Origin: Bacillus timonensis
GTDB taxonomy: Bacteria; Bacillota; Bacilli; Bacillales; Bacillaceae_L
DNA: 64,000 nucleotides
NCBI RefSeq assembly: GCF_000285535.1
Contig: NZ_HE610987.1
Coordinates: forward strand, 136,143 to 200,142
Direction of reading: 5' to 3'
How positions within the stretch are numbered: position 1 is the first letter of the stretch; each line of letters starts with the position of its first letter. Made by a program: the position numbers and the translations under genes. Positions 1 to 8,275 of the stretch are shown here, piece after piece. The notes under the pieces are model-generated. The model saw only the letters and a list, made by a program, of their open reading frames with translations. It searched no databases and was not told where the DNA came from.

Positions 1-74
1 TCACGCATACCGCCAATATGTTAAATCCGAAGCAAAAAATCAGTGCCTGATTCCCAGCGAGTATCTTACCCCTG

Positions 75-87
75 GGTGCCAGGCACC
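75..87. repeat. GGTGCC-A-GGCACC palindrome (dispersed repeat type)
   Basis: A perfect 6-bp inverted repeat with a one-base centre lies in the short gap left of ykuK. Similar GGTGCC/GGCACC palindromes are common intergenic repeats in Bacillus genomes (recalled, not searched). The rest of bases 1-108 holds no gene I can support; one frame stays open from base 2 to 120 but runs straight through this palindrome. Confidence 0.45.
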
Positions 88-108
88 AAATCCGTTTTCT
101 ATACCATT

Positions 109-645
109 TTACTTAGTGTAACGGTTTGCGTAGCATGAGGCCACAAACGCATTTGGTTTTATTTTTGGCTCCACGCCGATTGCTTCCATTCGTGTGACCA
201 TTTCCTTCACAAAGTCACGTGTTTTATTCCTCTTCCCTGCCCCAATATCAATATGCCCCTCCATCGTAAATGAAGCACCATCGTATATATGTGGTAGGAC
301 AATATCAATAAGTTCATTTTTCTTTTCCTCGGTAAATAATGAAACAACTTCCTCTGATAAGGATAACTCATAGGAAATCCGCTCATGCAAATGTTCCATT
401 CTTCTCGGAACAACCACTTTTCGAATACACGCCCACACACCTTTTCCTTCATTAAGTATCACAACACCTGTTATATAGGTGGTTTGTCTTGGATGGACTT
501 GAGAATCTGTACCAATAATAAGCCTATATTTCCCAGTAGGCTCTGATCGCATGAACCCTAAAATATGTTCAAAGACCCGCTCGAATGACATTCGTTTTTC
601 CTTTAGGTTTTTAAATAAGAAGTGATTGTTTGAATTGTTTTTCAT
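109..645 (-). CDS. ykuK: YkuK family RNase H-like protein
   Basis: 178-residue soluble protein of the YkuK/DUF458 family, which adopts an RNase H-like fold; its cellular role is not established. The family signature is visible as GTDSQVH (Asp47), with Ile/Val-rich strands on both sides and a conserved GHIDIGAGKRNKT stretch near residues 130-142, followed by a C-terminal region with the FVASCYAN motif. Length is close to B. subtilis YkuK. Residue 1 has no obvious Shine-Dalgarno; an internal ATG at residue 19 sits behind AAAGG at 8-base spacing and is a possible alternative start, but it would cut the protein below the usual length. The gene stands alone, divergent from the SseB/toxin cluster. 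Confidence 0.85.
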   Translation of the reverse strand: MKNNSNNHFLFKNLKEKRMSFERVFEHILGFMRSEPTGKYRLIIGTDSQVHPRQTTYITGVVILNEGKGVWACIRKVVVPRRMEHLHERISYELSLSEEVVSLFTEEKKNELIDIVLPHIYDGASFTMEGHIDIGAGKRNKTRDFVKEMVTRMEAIGVEPKIKPNAFVASCYANRYTK

Positions 646-865
646 AAATTCATATCACAACTTTCCAGTCTATTGTCGACCTGCTTTTATACATTTTATG
701 AGCGGAAACTGAATTATGTGTTCTAAATGGTGAATTGGTACAAAATGTGGTTGTCCTCGATTAGAAAACACGCCATTTTTCCTAGTACTTTTTTACCTAC
801 TTTTAGCTCTGATTGAATTGTATAATATTACCATAAACTTAAATTGGAGCGTGTATGTTCAAAAA

Positions 866-1636
866 ATGATAAAACAATCCATTGACCCATTTGATGCCAT
901 TCTTTCAGAAGCCATAACGAATCCAATGAAACGATTTCATTTTTACAAAGCTTTCATGGATTTAGAAGTAGTTGTGATTGGTACTGTTTCTTCAGATGAA
1001 GAATCTTCAGAACCTGTTCTCCATTTGACACATATCGAAATGAATAATGAGCTTGTACTACCTGTATACTCCTGCATTGAGAAGTTCAATAAATTGTATA
1101 AAGGAAAATATAAATATATAAAAATAACAACACGTCATCTCTTACAGTTAGTTGAACCTGATACACCGTGGGTACTAAATCCCGGATATGATATCAGTAA
1201 AAAAATCATCCAAGAAGAACTTGAGACCTTACGTGACGGAAGAATTCTTCATTATTTTTTCGAAGAGCTAGACCTCGAAGAAAAACAGGACTTTCTTACC
1301 GACCAGATGACAGAAATCCCAATACAAGTCCTTGAGGTTATTTCCAGTAAACTTAAAAACTTCCCTGCTATAAAAGAAGCTTATTTTACACATATCTATA
1401 ATCCCTCTCTTTCAAGCAATCCAATCCCTCTGGTTGGACTTACCGTAGATCAAGAAGAGGAAAATTCGGAGGATCTTTTAGTACAGGTATTTCAAGTAGT
1501 TAATGAAAATTCTCTGCAGCGAATTGAAATTCTTATCCTTGTTGAAAATCTTCCACTAACAAATTCAATCATTAACGGAAATGGCCCCTTCTATATTCGA
1601 ACAACGATAGATGATCTGAACTCGATGTTCCGATAA
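866..1636 (+). CDS. SseB-like protein next to toxin locus
   Basis: About 256-residue soluble protein resembling the SseB (enhanced serine sensitivity) family. The N-terminal half has the pattern HFYKAFMDLEVVVIGT, then LPVYSCIEKF and WVLNPGYDISKKI, which matches the SseB N-terminal domain layout; residues near 155-240 resemble the SseB C-terminal domain. In Gram-positive bacteria such genes are often found beside WXG/LXG-type secretion cargo. It is followed after 23 bases by the toxin gene on the same strand, so co-expression is likely. The start is uncertain: the frame is open from a TTG at 818, but that codon overlaps a TATAAT-like promoter element and has no ribosome site; ATG at 866 fits the family N-terminus better. 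Biochemical function unknown. Confidence 0.7.
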   Translation: MIKQSIDPFDAILSEAITNPMKRFHFYKAFMDLEVVVIGTVSSDEESSEPVLHLTHIEMNNELVLPVYSCIEKFNKLYKGKYKYIKITTRHLLQLVEPDTPWVLNPGYDISKKIIQEELETLRDGRILHYFFEELDLEEKQDFLTDQMTEIPIQVLEVISSKLKNFPAIKEAYFTHIYNPSLSSNPIPLVGLTVDQEEENSEDLLVQVFQVVNENSLQRIEILILVENLPLTNSIINGNGPFYIRTTIDDLNSMFR

Positions 1637-1659
1637 AATTCACGAAAGGAGGTAACGAA

Positions 1660-2916
1660 ATGGCTCAAATAGATATAAAAGTGAATAGTGTTCGCTCTTC
1701 AAACAGTCGGTTAAAAGGAATCACTTCCGATTTGACAGATACACAGAGTCGAATCTCTAGTCTACGCCATACAATTGACAGTCAAATTACTAGTAGACAG
1801 GGGATTGGAGTAAATCTAAACAGTATGGCTTCTTCTATCCATGATATAGAAAAACGTCTCAACCAACTTCATAGTTTCGTAGATACTAGCTTAAGTTCGT
1901 ATGAACAAGCGGATAAACAAGTAAACGCCAATTCACAAAAGTTAACCGAGCCTCCTAAGAAATCATTTTGGGAATCGGTTGGAGACTTCTTTGGAGTTGT
2001 GGGCAACTCTATAAAGGGATTTGGAACTGGACTATGGGATGTCGTGGTATCCACTGTCGAAGGAATTTGGAACATTATCACTCATCCGGTTGAAACGTTT
2101 AAAGGGCTCGTGAATGTCATCCAACACCCAATCGAAACGGCAAAAGGAATATGGGATGCCATCAAAACATCTTGGAACGAAGATGTGATCAATGGTGATG
2201 CTGAAAGTAGAGGAAATTGGTTCGGTCGTGCTTTTGGAGAGATTGCCCTCGCTGTTGTAGGTACAAAAGGTGTGGATAAAGCGGTAAAACTGGCGAAGGG
2301 TACAAAAGTTGTTGATGAAGTTGGTGGAGTTAGGGTTGTTGATGATGTAGGATCTAATAAAAAAGATACATTAGATAGTAATAAGGGTATAACTGAAAAT
2401 AACGGTAAAAATGTAAGTAGAATAGAATACTTACGTAATAAATATGGACAGTTTACGCCAGATGAATTAAATTATAGAATTAACTTACGTGGTGAATCAA
2501 TGAACGAATTGCAAAAGCTAAAAGATTCAGGTATAAGCAAAAAGAAGATGGGTCCTGCTTTTGCAGGTGTATATGATAAAACAACTGGTAAATATTATTT
2601 TTCAGTAAATGATTTTGATGGTGTATTGCCTGATTTTCATCCTATTATACAGTCTAGATATGATTCGATGCCAATTGAGGTTCGAGATTCATATGAGTTT
2701 ACAAAAGGCGCAGGTTCACATGCAGAAGTAATCGCTTTAAATGATGCATTAAAAGCAAATCCAAATGCTAGTTTGGATAATTTTATTGTCAATGTTATCC
2801 GTACAGGTCAAAGTAGAGTAAAACCAGCTGGATTAATGTTTCCAAGATGTCCTCATTGCGCTTATCTAACAGATGGATTCGAATTTATAACGGAGGTTCC
2901 AAAAAATGAAAAATGA
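1660..2916 (+). CDS. Polymorphic toxin with YwqJ-like deaminase domain
   Basis: 418-residue modular toxin, probably exported by a type VII-like (Ess/Yuk) system. Residues 1-95 are a helical WXG/LXG-like trafficking region, 100-215 a Gly/Trp/Ile-rich pre-toxin linker, and about 255-418 the toxic C-terminus. The C-terminus carries a zinc-dependent cytidine-deaminase-like active site: HAE (354-356; Glu356 the proton shuttle) and PRCPHC (Cys397 and Cys400 as zinc ligands), as in the YwqJ deaminase family. Start ATG has AAAGGAGG seven bases upstream. The C-terminal third is visibly more AT-rich with different codon choice from the first two thirds, as expected for swapped toxin tips. It overlaps the following immunity gene by 11 bases. 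Target (nucleotide or nucleic acid base) cannot be deduced. Confidence 0.87.
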   Translation: MAQIDIKVNSVRSSNSRLKGITSDLTDTQSRISSLRHTIDSQITSRQGIGVNLNSMASSIHDIEKRLNQLHSFVDTSLSSYEQADKQVNANSQKLTEPPKKSFWESVGDFFGVVGNSIKGFGTGLWDVVVSTVEGIWNIITHPVETFKGLVNVIQHPIETAKGIWDAIKTSWNEDVINGDAESRGNWFGRAFGEIALAVVGTKGVDKAVKLAKGTKVVDEVGGVRVVDDVGSNKKDTLDSNKGITENNGKNVSRIEYLRNKYGQFTPDELNYRINLRGESMNELQKLKDSGISKKKMGPAFAGVYDKTTGKYYFSVNDFDGVLPDFHPIIQSRYDSMPIEVRDSYEFTKGAGSHAEVIALNDALKANPNASLDNFIVNVIRTGQSRVKPAGLMFPRCPHCAYLTDGFEFITEVPKNEK

Positions 2917-3349
2917 GATTTTAACGAAAGAACAGGTAATACAAATCGGTGTAGAGTTTGAAGAAAATTTAGGTTTTGGTGGACCGTATGATTTAGGAAT
3001 TGTTGAGTATGATGAAGATGGCGAAGAAAAGCTATTTACAGGCTTAGCTTATGACTTATATGAAAATGGAAATTTAGAAAGTTATTTTTTTGTAGAAAAT
3101 GGCGTAAAACAAGGTGCATCTGTTTCTTTTTACCCAAATGGGAATATAAAAAGAATAGGTAACATGGATAAAGGTGCTGCAGAAGGATTCCAGGTTGAGT
3201 ATTTTGAGAATAAAATCAAAAAATATGAATCACAATGCATTGCTGGACGTGAGATGACTTTTATTAAGTATGATGAAAACGGGAATATAAAAGAACAAAA
3301 AATAGAACCAAGCGAATCCGATTTAGCATATGCTAAAAAATTCAAGTAG
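2906..3349 (+). CDS. ywqK: YwqK-family MORN-repeat immunity protein
   Basis: 147-residue acidic protein with MORN-type repeats: YENGNLESYFFVENGVKQG, then YPNGNIKRIGNMDKG and YDENGNIKEQ. This pattern and the position directly behind a YwqJ-type deaminase toxin match the YwqK antitoxin/immunity family, which protects the producer by binding its cognate toxin. Its ATG lies inside the toxin reading frame (11-base overlap), preceded by GGAGG at 2893-2897, so the two proteins should be made in coupled amounts. It is cytoplasmic, with no signal peptide or membrane segment. Cognate pairing is inferred from synteny. Confidence 0.85.
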   Translation: MKNEILTKEQVIQIGVEFEENLGFGGPYDLGIVEYDEDGEEKLFTGLAYDLYENGNLESYFFVENGVKQGASVSFYPNGNIKRIGNMDKGAAEGFQVEYFENKIKKYESQCIAGREMTFIKYDENGNIKEQKIEPSESDLAYAKKFK

Positions 3350-3357
3350 GAAAATAA

Positions 3358-4041
3358 ATGGACAATAGACTCAAAGAAGAATTAAATACATTACAAAATA
3401 ACCTTAGGACAAAAATCAATTTAAAAAATACATTTCAGGTAGATGAAATACATACAGTTGCTGGAGTAGATATTGCTTATTGGTCTGAGAATAATGTTGA
3501 TTACGGAGTATGCTGTATTGTTATAGTAGATTATTCAACTAAAGAGATTATTGAACAAGTTGAATATAAGGGTAAAGTTGAATTCCCTTATCTCCCAGGC
3601 TATCTAGCTTTTCGTGAATTGCCGCTTATTCTAAAGGCTGTCAAGATGCTGAAAAATATTCCTGATATATACATGTTTGATGGAAACGGCTACTTGCATA
3701 AACGTCACATGGGAATTGCTACACAGGCATCTTTTGATTTAGGAAAGCCTACGATTGGTGTTGCTAAAACGTATTTTAAAATCGAAAATACTGATTTTGC
3801 TATGCCAGAAAATATAGCAGGATCCTATACGGATATTATTATTGATGGTGAAGTCTACGGACGTACTTTGAGAACAAGGGTAGATGTTAAACCGATTTTC
3901 GTCTCATGTGGAAACTGGATAGACTTAGATACCGCTACTAAAATAACCATGCATTTTATAGAAAAACATAGTCGATTACCTATTACCACCAGATATGCAG
4001 ATTTAGCAACACATGAAGCAAGAAAAAGATATCAAAACTAG
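3358..4041 (+). CDS. nfi: Endonuclease V (deoxyinosine 3'-endonuclease)
   Basis: 227-residue DNA repair nuclease that cuts near deoxyinosine, the product of adenine deamination. Conserved features: AGVDIAYW near residue 36 (metal-binding Asp), PYLPGYLAFRE near 79-89 (wedge motif and metal-binding Glu), and FDGNGYLHKRHMGIA near 102-116 (metal-binding Asp). Length agrees with E. coli Nfi. It starts nine bases after the YwqK-like gene. In B. subtilis the orthologous order ywqJ-ywqK-ywqL also places endonuclease V behind a deaminase toxin and its immunity gene, so it may help repair toxin-inflicted deamination; that role is inference from gene order. Confidence 0.9.
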   Translation: MDNRLKEELNTLQNNLRTKINLKNTFQVDEIHTVAGVDIAYWSENNVDYGVCCIVIVDYSTKEIIEQVEYKGKVEFPYLPGYLAFRELPLILKAVKMLKNIPDIYMFDGNGYLHKRHMGIATQASFDLGKPTIGVAKTYFKIENTDFAMPENIAGSYTDIIIDGEVYGRTLRTRVDVKPIFVSCGNWIDLDTATKITMHFIEKHSRLPITTRYADLATHEARKRYQN

Positions 4042-4147
4042 ATAGTGATTTTTTTGAGGAACATCCCAACTCGAACATAAAGTATAGTCCATTCTAATAA
4101 TACAATGGATTCCCAAACGTGGAATGCGGTATAACGAGGAGACAAAA

Positions 4148-4615
4148 ATGGGCAAATATGCGCTTTATCAGAATAAAGTTTACCCTGTTAATTTTCAGGG
4201 GCAAGTCCTTTGTTTAACATCAAAATTTAAAGAAAATGGGTTTAATGAATTAATTGATATAGTAGGAAACCGACATGATGATATTTTTATTAAAGAAGTT
4301 TCCCTTGAAGATGTTTTACTAGTTTATGAGTTAAAGATGAACGCAATTTATAAAGGTAAGGAATTCGAAACATATGGGGTTGATTCCTCTACTTTAGAAA
4401 AAAATTACATTCTATTATTTAGCATGGATTACGAAGATGTTAATGACTTTGGCTTTAGAAAACACGAGCAATTTGTTTACCAAAAGGAAGTTGCACTTGG
4501 CGACATCGATGCCCTAGTTGAAATGAAAAAGCCAATCTTAAAGTGGGAAAACCAACCTGAATCACGGAGAACTATTCCAAACAACAAGATTAGAGACTAT
4601 TTAAGTCAACTATAA
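4148..4615 (+). CDS. Hypothetical protein downstream of endonuclease V
   Basis: About 155-residue cytoplasmic protein, acidic, with no signal peptide, membrane segment or motif that I recognise. The chosen ATG has AGGAG six bases upstream; the frame is open a further eight codons (ATG at 4124) but that codon has no ribosome site. It lies 106 bases after the endonuclease V gene on the same strand and before a block of dispersed repeats. By position it could be an extra immunity or accessory gene of the toxin locus, or an unrelated orphan; nothing in the sequence decides. Confidence 0.6.
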   Translation: MGKYALYQNKVYPVNFQGQVLCLTSKFKENGFNELIDIVGNRHDDIFIKEVSLEDVLLVYELKMNAIYKGKEFETYGVDSSTLEKNYILLFSMDYEDVNDFGFRKHEQFVYQKEVALGDIDALVEMKKPILKWENQPESRRTIPNNKIRDYLSQL

Positions 4616-4626
4616 AAATTGGTTTC

Positions 4627-4735
4627 TTCTAGCATGTAGGTTTACCTTAATTCGTGTCTTCCCGCATAAGTTTTCGGGTATGAAGGACTTTTCCTCTTCC
4701 TGTTTGGTTCGTTTGGTCCTTCATCCAACGCAATT
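4627..4735. repeat. 52-bp dispersed repeat unit, one to two copies
   Basis: The unit beginning TATGAAGGACTT at 4679 and ending with GGTCCTTCATCC near 4725 has the same head (ATGAAGGACTT) and tail (tcTTCATc preceded by a cgtttggtcc-like stretch) as the 52-bp tandem units at 42561-42924 and 14814-14930. A more degenerate preceding unit occupies about 4627-4678. ATGAAGGAC and GTCCTTCAT within a unit are inverted repeats and could form a hairpin. Confidence 0.6.
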
Positions 4736-4751
4736 CCGAAACACTACCAAT

Positions 4752-4869
4752 GGAACCACGAGAACCGTCCCTCTGGTCCCCTGGTCCCTAGTCCCCCTGG
4801 TCACACTTCTATCTCCACTCCTATCGTTCCACTGGTTCCCCTGAACCACGAGAACCGTCCCCCTGGTCC
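4752..4869. repeat. GAACCACGAGAACCGTCCC direct repeats
   Basis: Two copies of GAACCACGAGAACCGTCCC (4753-4771 and 4843-4861) are separated by a run of GGTCCC/CTGGTCC motifs. The second copy lies inside the 3' end of mrpG. This resembles the GGGAC-type dispersed palindromes found elsewhere in the window (20176, 22850, 24651, 29462, 34457, 49604). Confidence 0.65.
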
Positions 4870-5222
4870 GCGATGACTTCTTTTAGGTCGTCTTGGACGC
4901 TTTGTGGAGCGAGGGGGACTTTGGAGCGGTAGGCGGAGCGTACGATGACGTGGGCTGCGACAGGGGCTGTGAGGAATACGAAGAAGATTCCTAGAAATAA
5001 GCGAATGCTAAACGTTCCTTCCATTATGAAAAACAGAAAAGTTCCTACTAAGATAAAGAGAACCCCCATCGTCGAGCTTTTCGATGCTGCATGGGCACGT
5101 GAATACAAATCGGGTAAACGAATCAAGCCAACCGCACTAAAAAAACTAAAGACGGTTCCAACCAAAATCGATAATGCCGCAATAAGTTCAATAATCTCAA
5201 TCGGATTGTTTACGTCGTTCAA
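4821..5222 (-). CDS. mrpG: Mrp Na+/H+ antiporter subunit MrpG
   Basis: Small membrane subunit of the seven-protein Mrp (Mnh/Sha) cation/proton antiporter. Three hydrophobic segments follow the start (IIELIAALSILVGTVFSFFSAVGLI, then TMGVLFILVGTFLFFI and FLGIFFVFLTAPVAAHVI), with the family motif RLPDLYSRAHAASKSST between the first two. The start is taken as TTG at 5222, where GAGGTG stands six bases upstream and the protein begins NDVNNPIE as in other MrpG; an upstream ATG at 5258 lies inside mrpF. The last 15 or so residues are encoded by a dispersed GAACC/GGTCC repeat and look non-native. Last gene of the operon. Confidence 0.87.
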   Translation of the reverse strand: MNDVNNPIEIIELIAALSILVGTVFSFFSAVGLIRLPDLYSRAHAASKSSTMGVLFILVGTFLFFIMEGTFSIRLFLGIFFVFLTAPVAAHVIVRSAYRSKVPLAPQSVQDDLKEVIADQGDGSRGSGEPVER

Positions 5223-5484
5223 TGACAACACCTCTTTCAATAAATCTCGCAAAGGCAATTGTACCGATGAAGGATAGAATTCCTATCAATAAAATCACTT
5301 CAAAAAAACCGGTATTCTTTAAAAATACGGAGAAAATAGCCACACCCGAAATAATGTTTATACCTAATACGTCCAGTGCTTGTATCCGATCCGAGGACGA
5401 CGGTCCCTTCACTAACCGATAAATCGTCACAAAAAAAGCAAATGTAAGAAACCCCATTGATATAAGCAAGATTGTTTTAATCAT
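5197..5484 (-). CDS. mrpF: Mrp Na+/H+ antiporter subunit MrpF
   Basis: 95-residue membrane subunit with three transmembrane helices. Between helices 1 and 2 it has the family motif RLVKGPSSSDRIQALDVLG, typical of MrpF/MnhF. Its ATG overlaps the stop of mrpE by one base and its 3' end overlaps the start of mrpG, so translation is coupled through the operon. MrpF is needed for antiporter complex assembly in Bacillus; the catalytic proton path is in MrpA and MrpD. Length agrees with the family (about 94 residues). Confidence 0.95.
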   Translation of the reverse strand: MIKTILLISMGFLTFAFFVTIYRLVKGPSSSDRIQALDVLGINIISGVAIFSVFLKNTGFFEVILLIGILSFIGTIAFARFIERGVVIERRKQSD

Positions 5485-5960
5485 TAGCGTGTCACCCTCT
5501 TTATTGCCTCTTCAAATTTTGCTGTTGAACGTATCACAGCATCACTTGATTCAGGGATATCCATGGCATGGATATAAAACTTTTTCTCATCGTGTGAAAC
5601 TTCAACGACGACCGAACCCGGTGTTAAAGTCAATAACATTGCGAGTAAGGTTATTTCCAAGTCCCCTTCCAAATCTGTTTCTAAGGTAAAAATGCCTGGT
5701 GTAATATTAATCTTTGGCCTCATAACCTGCTTCACCACCAAGACGCTTGAAGAAAATAACTCACGAATAAAGACGAGAAATAATTTTACAATTGCAAGTA
5801 AAGTTACCACATAAAATTGATGAGGAAAATACCTACGCAAGATAAAAAGCACGATTAAACCAAACAAATAGCCACTAAAAAAAGTAAGGATCGTCCAACT
5901 ATCTTGGAGAAACATCCAAATAAAACCGATAAACAAGTTAATTAACACTTGGATGGGCAT
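5484..5960 (-). CDS. mrpE: Mrp Na+/H+ antiporter subunit MrpE
   Basis: 158-residue subunit with two or three N-terminal membrane helices (LINLFIGFIWMFLQD, ILTFFSGYLFGLIVLFIL, and VVTLLAIVKLFLVFIRELF) and a soluble C-terminal part that contains the typical MLLTLTPGSVVVEV stretch near residues 108-121. Same length as B. subtilis MrpE. A 68-base gap with a ribosome site separates it from mrpD, the only non-overlapping junction in the operon. Confidence 0.95.
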   Translation of the reverse strand: MPIQVLINLFIGFIWMFLQDSWTILTFFSGYLFGLIVLFILRRYFPHQFYVVTLLAIVKLFLVFIRELFSSSVLVVKQVMRPKINITPGIFTLETDLEGDLEITLLAMLLTLTPGSVVVEVSHDEKKFYIHAMDIPESSDAVIRSTAKFEEAIKRVTR

Positions 5961-6028
5961 GATACCACCCCTTTCCTGTATATAAATGCCGCGTGTTTAT
6001 ACGAGACTCACCCGCTGCTTTGGAGAAT

Positions 6029-7519
6029 CTATTCCACAAAGGCACTTCCTAAAACTGCTTCAATATAAATACTAGGATTCATGATGACTTCAACCGCTAA
6101 ATCAACATAATCACTAATCCCTTGTGCCCCTACTCCAAGCGCAATCGTCAAACTTGTAAGAATGCCCATAGGCAATAACAAGCCTTTTAATGATTTTGTT
6201 TCACTTTCTTCCGGGACATCCGTATATCCCCAGAATCCATTCATAAAAATTTTCATAACCGAATACAGAACCATTAAACTTGTTAACAAGCCGACTCCAC
6301 CAAGCCAGAAATAGCCTGAAGCAAATGTTCCTTCTGTGATAAATATTTTCCCTAAAAATCCGCTAAGGGGTGGTATTCCTCCAAGCGACAATGCTGCAAT
6401 GAAAAACATCCATCCAAACTTTGGCTGTAGTCGCATCAATCCACTAAATTCTTTTAAATTGCTCGTTCCTGTAAAATAGACGATAGTTCCACCTAATAGA
6501 AAAATGAGTGCTTTCACAATCATATCGTGGATTAAATAATAGATAGAACCGGTGATTCCTTCTGCAGTTAACGAAGCAACCCCAGCTAAAATAAACCCAA
6601 CACCCACGACCACATTGTAGGTAATGATTCTTTTAATATCCCAATAGGCTACTGCGCCAAATGCTCCAAGCAACATCGTAACAGCCGCCAAAATTCCGAT
6701 TAATAGATGTGTGACTTCTGGCTCGTGATAAAAAACAAGCGTGAATACTCTCATAATCGAATAAATACCGACCTTCGTTAATAGCGCTGCAAAAATGGCC
6801 GCAATTGCTGTTGGTGGCGCACTGTACGAACCAGGTAGCCAAAAGAATAAGAACAGACCTGCTTTTAAACTAAATACTATTAAAAATAATATCGCTACTG
6901 TTGTCATCACACCATCCTGTCCAACCTCAGCAATTCGAACAGAAAGATGTGCAAGATTTAATGTACCAGTCATCGCATATAAATAGGCAACTGCTACTAA
7001 AAATAGAAATGATGAAATCAAGTTTACTAATATATATTTGATTGATTCACGAAGTTGGACTTTCGTTCCACCTAACGAAATTAAAACATATGAAGAAACG
7101 AGCATCACCTCAAAACAAACGAACAAGTTAAAAATATCCCCTGTTAGGAAGGAACCATTAACACCCGTAATTAAAAATAAAAAGAGCGGATAAAAATAAA
7201 ATGACTCTCGTTCCTCACCAATTGAATGAAAAGCGTATATTAGACAGCACATCGCTACAATACTCGTTACCATGACCAAAATTACAGCTAACATGTCTGC
7301 TACCATACTTACACCAAATGGTGCTTCCCAACCACCTAACTGAAGAACCAGAATTCCATCTATTTTAATTCGGTGCATGAGCACCAAAGAAATGACAAAA
7401 ACACTAGTTACTGCAACTAGACTTAAAGCCCTTTGCAGTTTCCTACTTTTTCGAAAAATAACCATAATCATCCCTATAATGATAGGAATGATGACCGGAA
7501 AAATAACTAAATTACCCAT
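6029..7519 (-). CDS. mrpD: Mrp Na+/H+ antiporter subunit MrpD
   Basis: 496-residue polytopic protein, homologous to the complex I antiporter-like subunits NuoM/NuoN and to the first part of MrpA. About 14 hydrophobic helices are visible. The proton-conducting module includes FEVMLVSSYVLISLGG near residues 137-152 (Glu of helix 5) and LKAGLFLFFWLPGSYSAPP near 218-236 (Lys of helix 7), and the broken-helix region KALIFLLGGTIVYF. With MrpA it is the likely ion-translocating part of the complex. It overlaps mrpC by eight bases. Confidence 0.95.
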   Translation of the reverse strand: MGNLVIFPVIIPIIIGMIMVIFRKSRKLQRALSLVAVTSVFVISLVLMHRIKIDGILVLQLGGWEAPFGVSMVADMLAVILVMVTSIVAMCCLIYAFHSIGEERESFYFYPLFLFLITGVNGSFLTGDIFNLFVCFEVMLVSSYVLISLGGTKVQLRESIKYILVNLISSFLFLVAVAYLYAMTGTLNLAHLSVRIAEVGQDGVMTTVAILFLIVFSLKAGLFLFFWLPGSYSAPPTAIAAIFAALLTKVGIYSIMRVFTLVFYHEPEVTHLLIGILAAVTMLLGAFGAVAYWDIKRIITYNVVVGVGFILAGVASLTAEGITGSIYYLIHDMIVKALIFLLGGTIVYFTGTSNLKEFSGLMRLQPKFGWMFFIAALSLGGIPPLSGFLGKIFITEGTFASGYFWLGGVGLLTSLMVLYSVMKIFMNGFWGYTDVPEESETKSLKGLLLPMGILTSLTIALGVGAQGISDYVDLAVEVIMNPSIYIEAVLGSAFVE

Positions 7520-7850
7520 CGTTTTTACCTCTCAAGCTTCTAGTATCATCCGTGCCTAAGACCTTATACGCACGGTAACTTAGCACTAAAAATAATGCTG
7601 TTGTGGCAAAATTGATTACAATTGCTGTTAAAAGAAGTGCCTGTGGCAATGAATCAACATAGGATAAACCTTTGATTCCTAGTAAAGGAGGTCCTCCCTT
7701 TTCAAGGCCTCCCATCGTGATAATTAATAGGTTTACACTATGGCCGATGATCGACGTTCCTAAAATAATTCGTAATAGAGTTTTCGTTAAGATAAGATAA
7801 ATCCCGATTGCAAATAAGATTCCTACTAAAATAGACATTAAAGTTTCCAT
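7512..7850 (-). CDS. mrpC: Mrp Na+/H+ antiporter subunit MrpC
   Basis: 112-residue three-helix membrane protein homologous to NuoK. The motif GTSIIGHSVNLLIITMGG near residues 32-49 and the helix PQALLLTAIVINFATTALFLVL are typical for MrpC/MnhC. The start ATG overlaps the mrpB stop by one base and the 3' end overlaps mrpD by eight bases. Structural subunit of the antiporter; length equals the usual 112-113 residues. Confidence 0.95.
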   Translation of the reverse strand: METLMSILVGILFAIGIYLILTKTLLRIILGTSIIGHSVNLLIITMGGLEKGGPPLLGIKGLSYVDSLPQALLLTAIVINFATTALFLVLSYRAYKVLGTDDTRSLRGKNDG

Positions 7851-8275
7851 TACCTGTCATCACCTATACTCATTATTATCGTGAGCGATGTTCCAATGAC
7901 AGCCAAGGCGACACCAACATCAAATAAAACTGCTGATGCAATCTCTGTTTCTCCGAATACAGGAAGTTCAATATAACCAAATGTTTGTGTTAAAAATGGA
8001 GCATCAAAAAGCATGCTTCCCACTCCTGTACCAACTGCAATTAAAACACCAATCGCTGTTACCACCTTAAAATCAAGGGGCAAATTTTTTCGAACTGTTT
8101 CAATATCAAAGGTAAGGAACAGAAGAACTAAACCAGCCGAGAAAGTTAAGCCTCCAATAAAACCACCACCTGGATGATGGTGACCCGAAATAAACAAGTT
8201 AATGGCAAACGTGAAAATGATAAGAACAGCAACTTTTGTAATACTTCGTATAATGACATCATTTGGTTCCTTCAT
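7850..8275 (-). CDS. mrpB: Mrp Na+/H+ antiporter subunit MrpB
   Basis: 141-residue membrane protein with four helices and the MrpB signature FISGHHHPGGGFIGGLTFSAGLVL near residues 28-51. The family (MnhB/PF04039) is also related to the C-terminal domain of fused MrpA. Its ATG lies 17 bases inside the 3' end of mrpA, indicating translational coupling. Acts in the cytoplasmic membrane as part of the Mrp complex. Confidence 0.95.
   Translation of the reverse strand: MKEPNDVIIRSITKVAVLIIFTFAINLFISGHHHPGGGFIGGLTFSAGLVLLFLTFDIETVRKNLPLDFKVVTAIGVLIAVGTGVGSMLFDAPFLTQTFGYIELPVFGETEIASAVLFDVGVALAVIGTSLTIIMSIGDDR

Noticed and set aside
2-120. C-terminal end of a gene entering from the left edge
   Set aside because: The frame is open for 39 codons but passes through a dispersed GGTGCC palindrome and ends inside ykuK; too short to identify.
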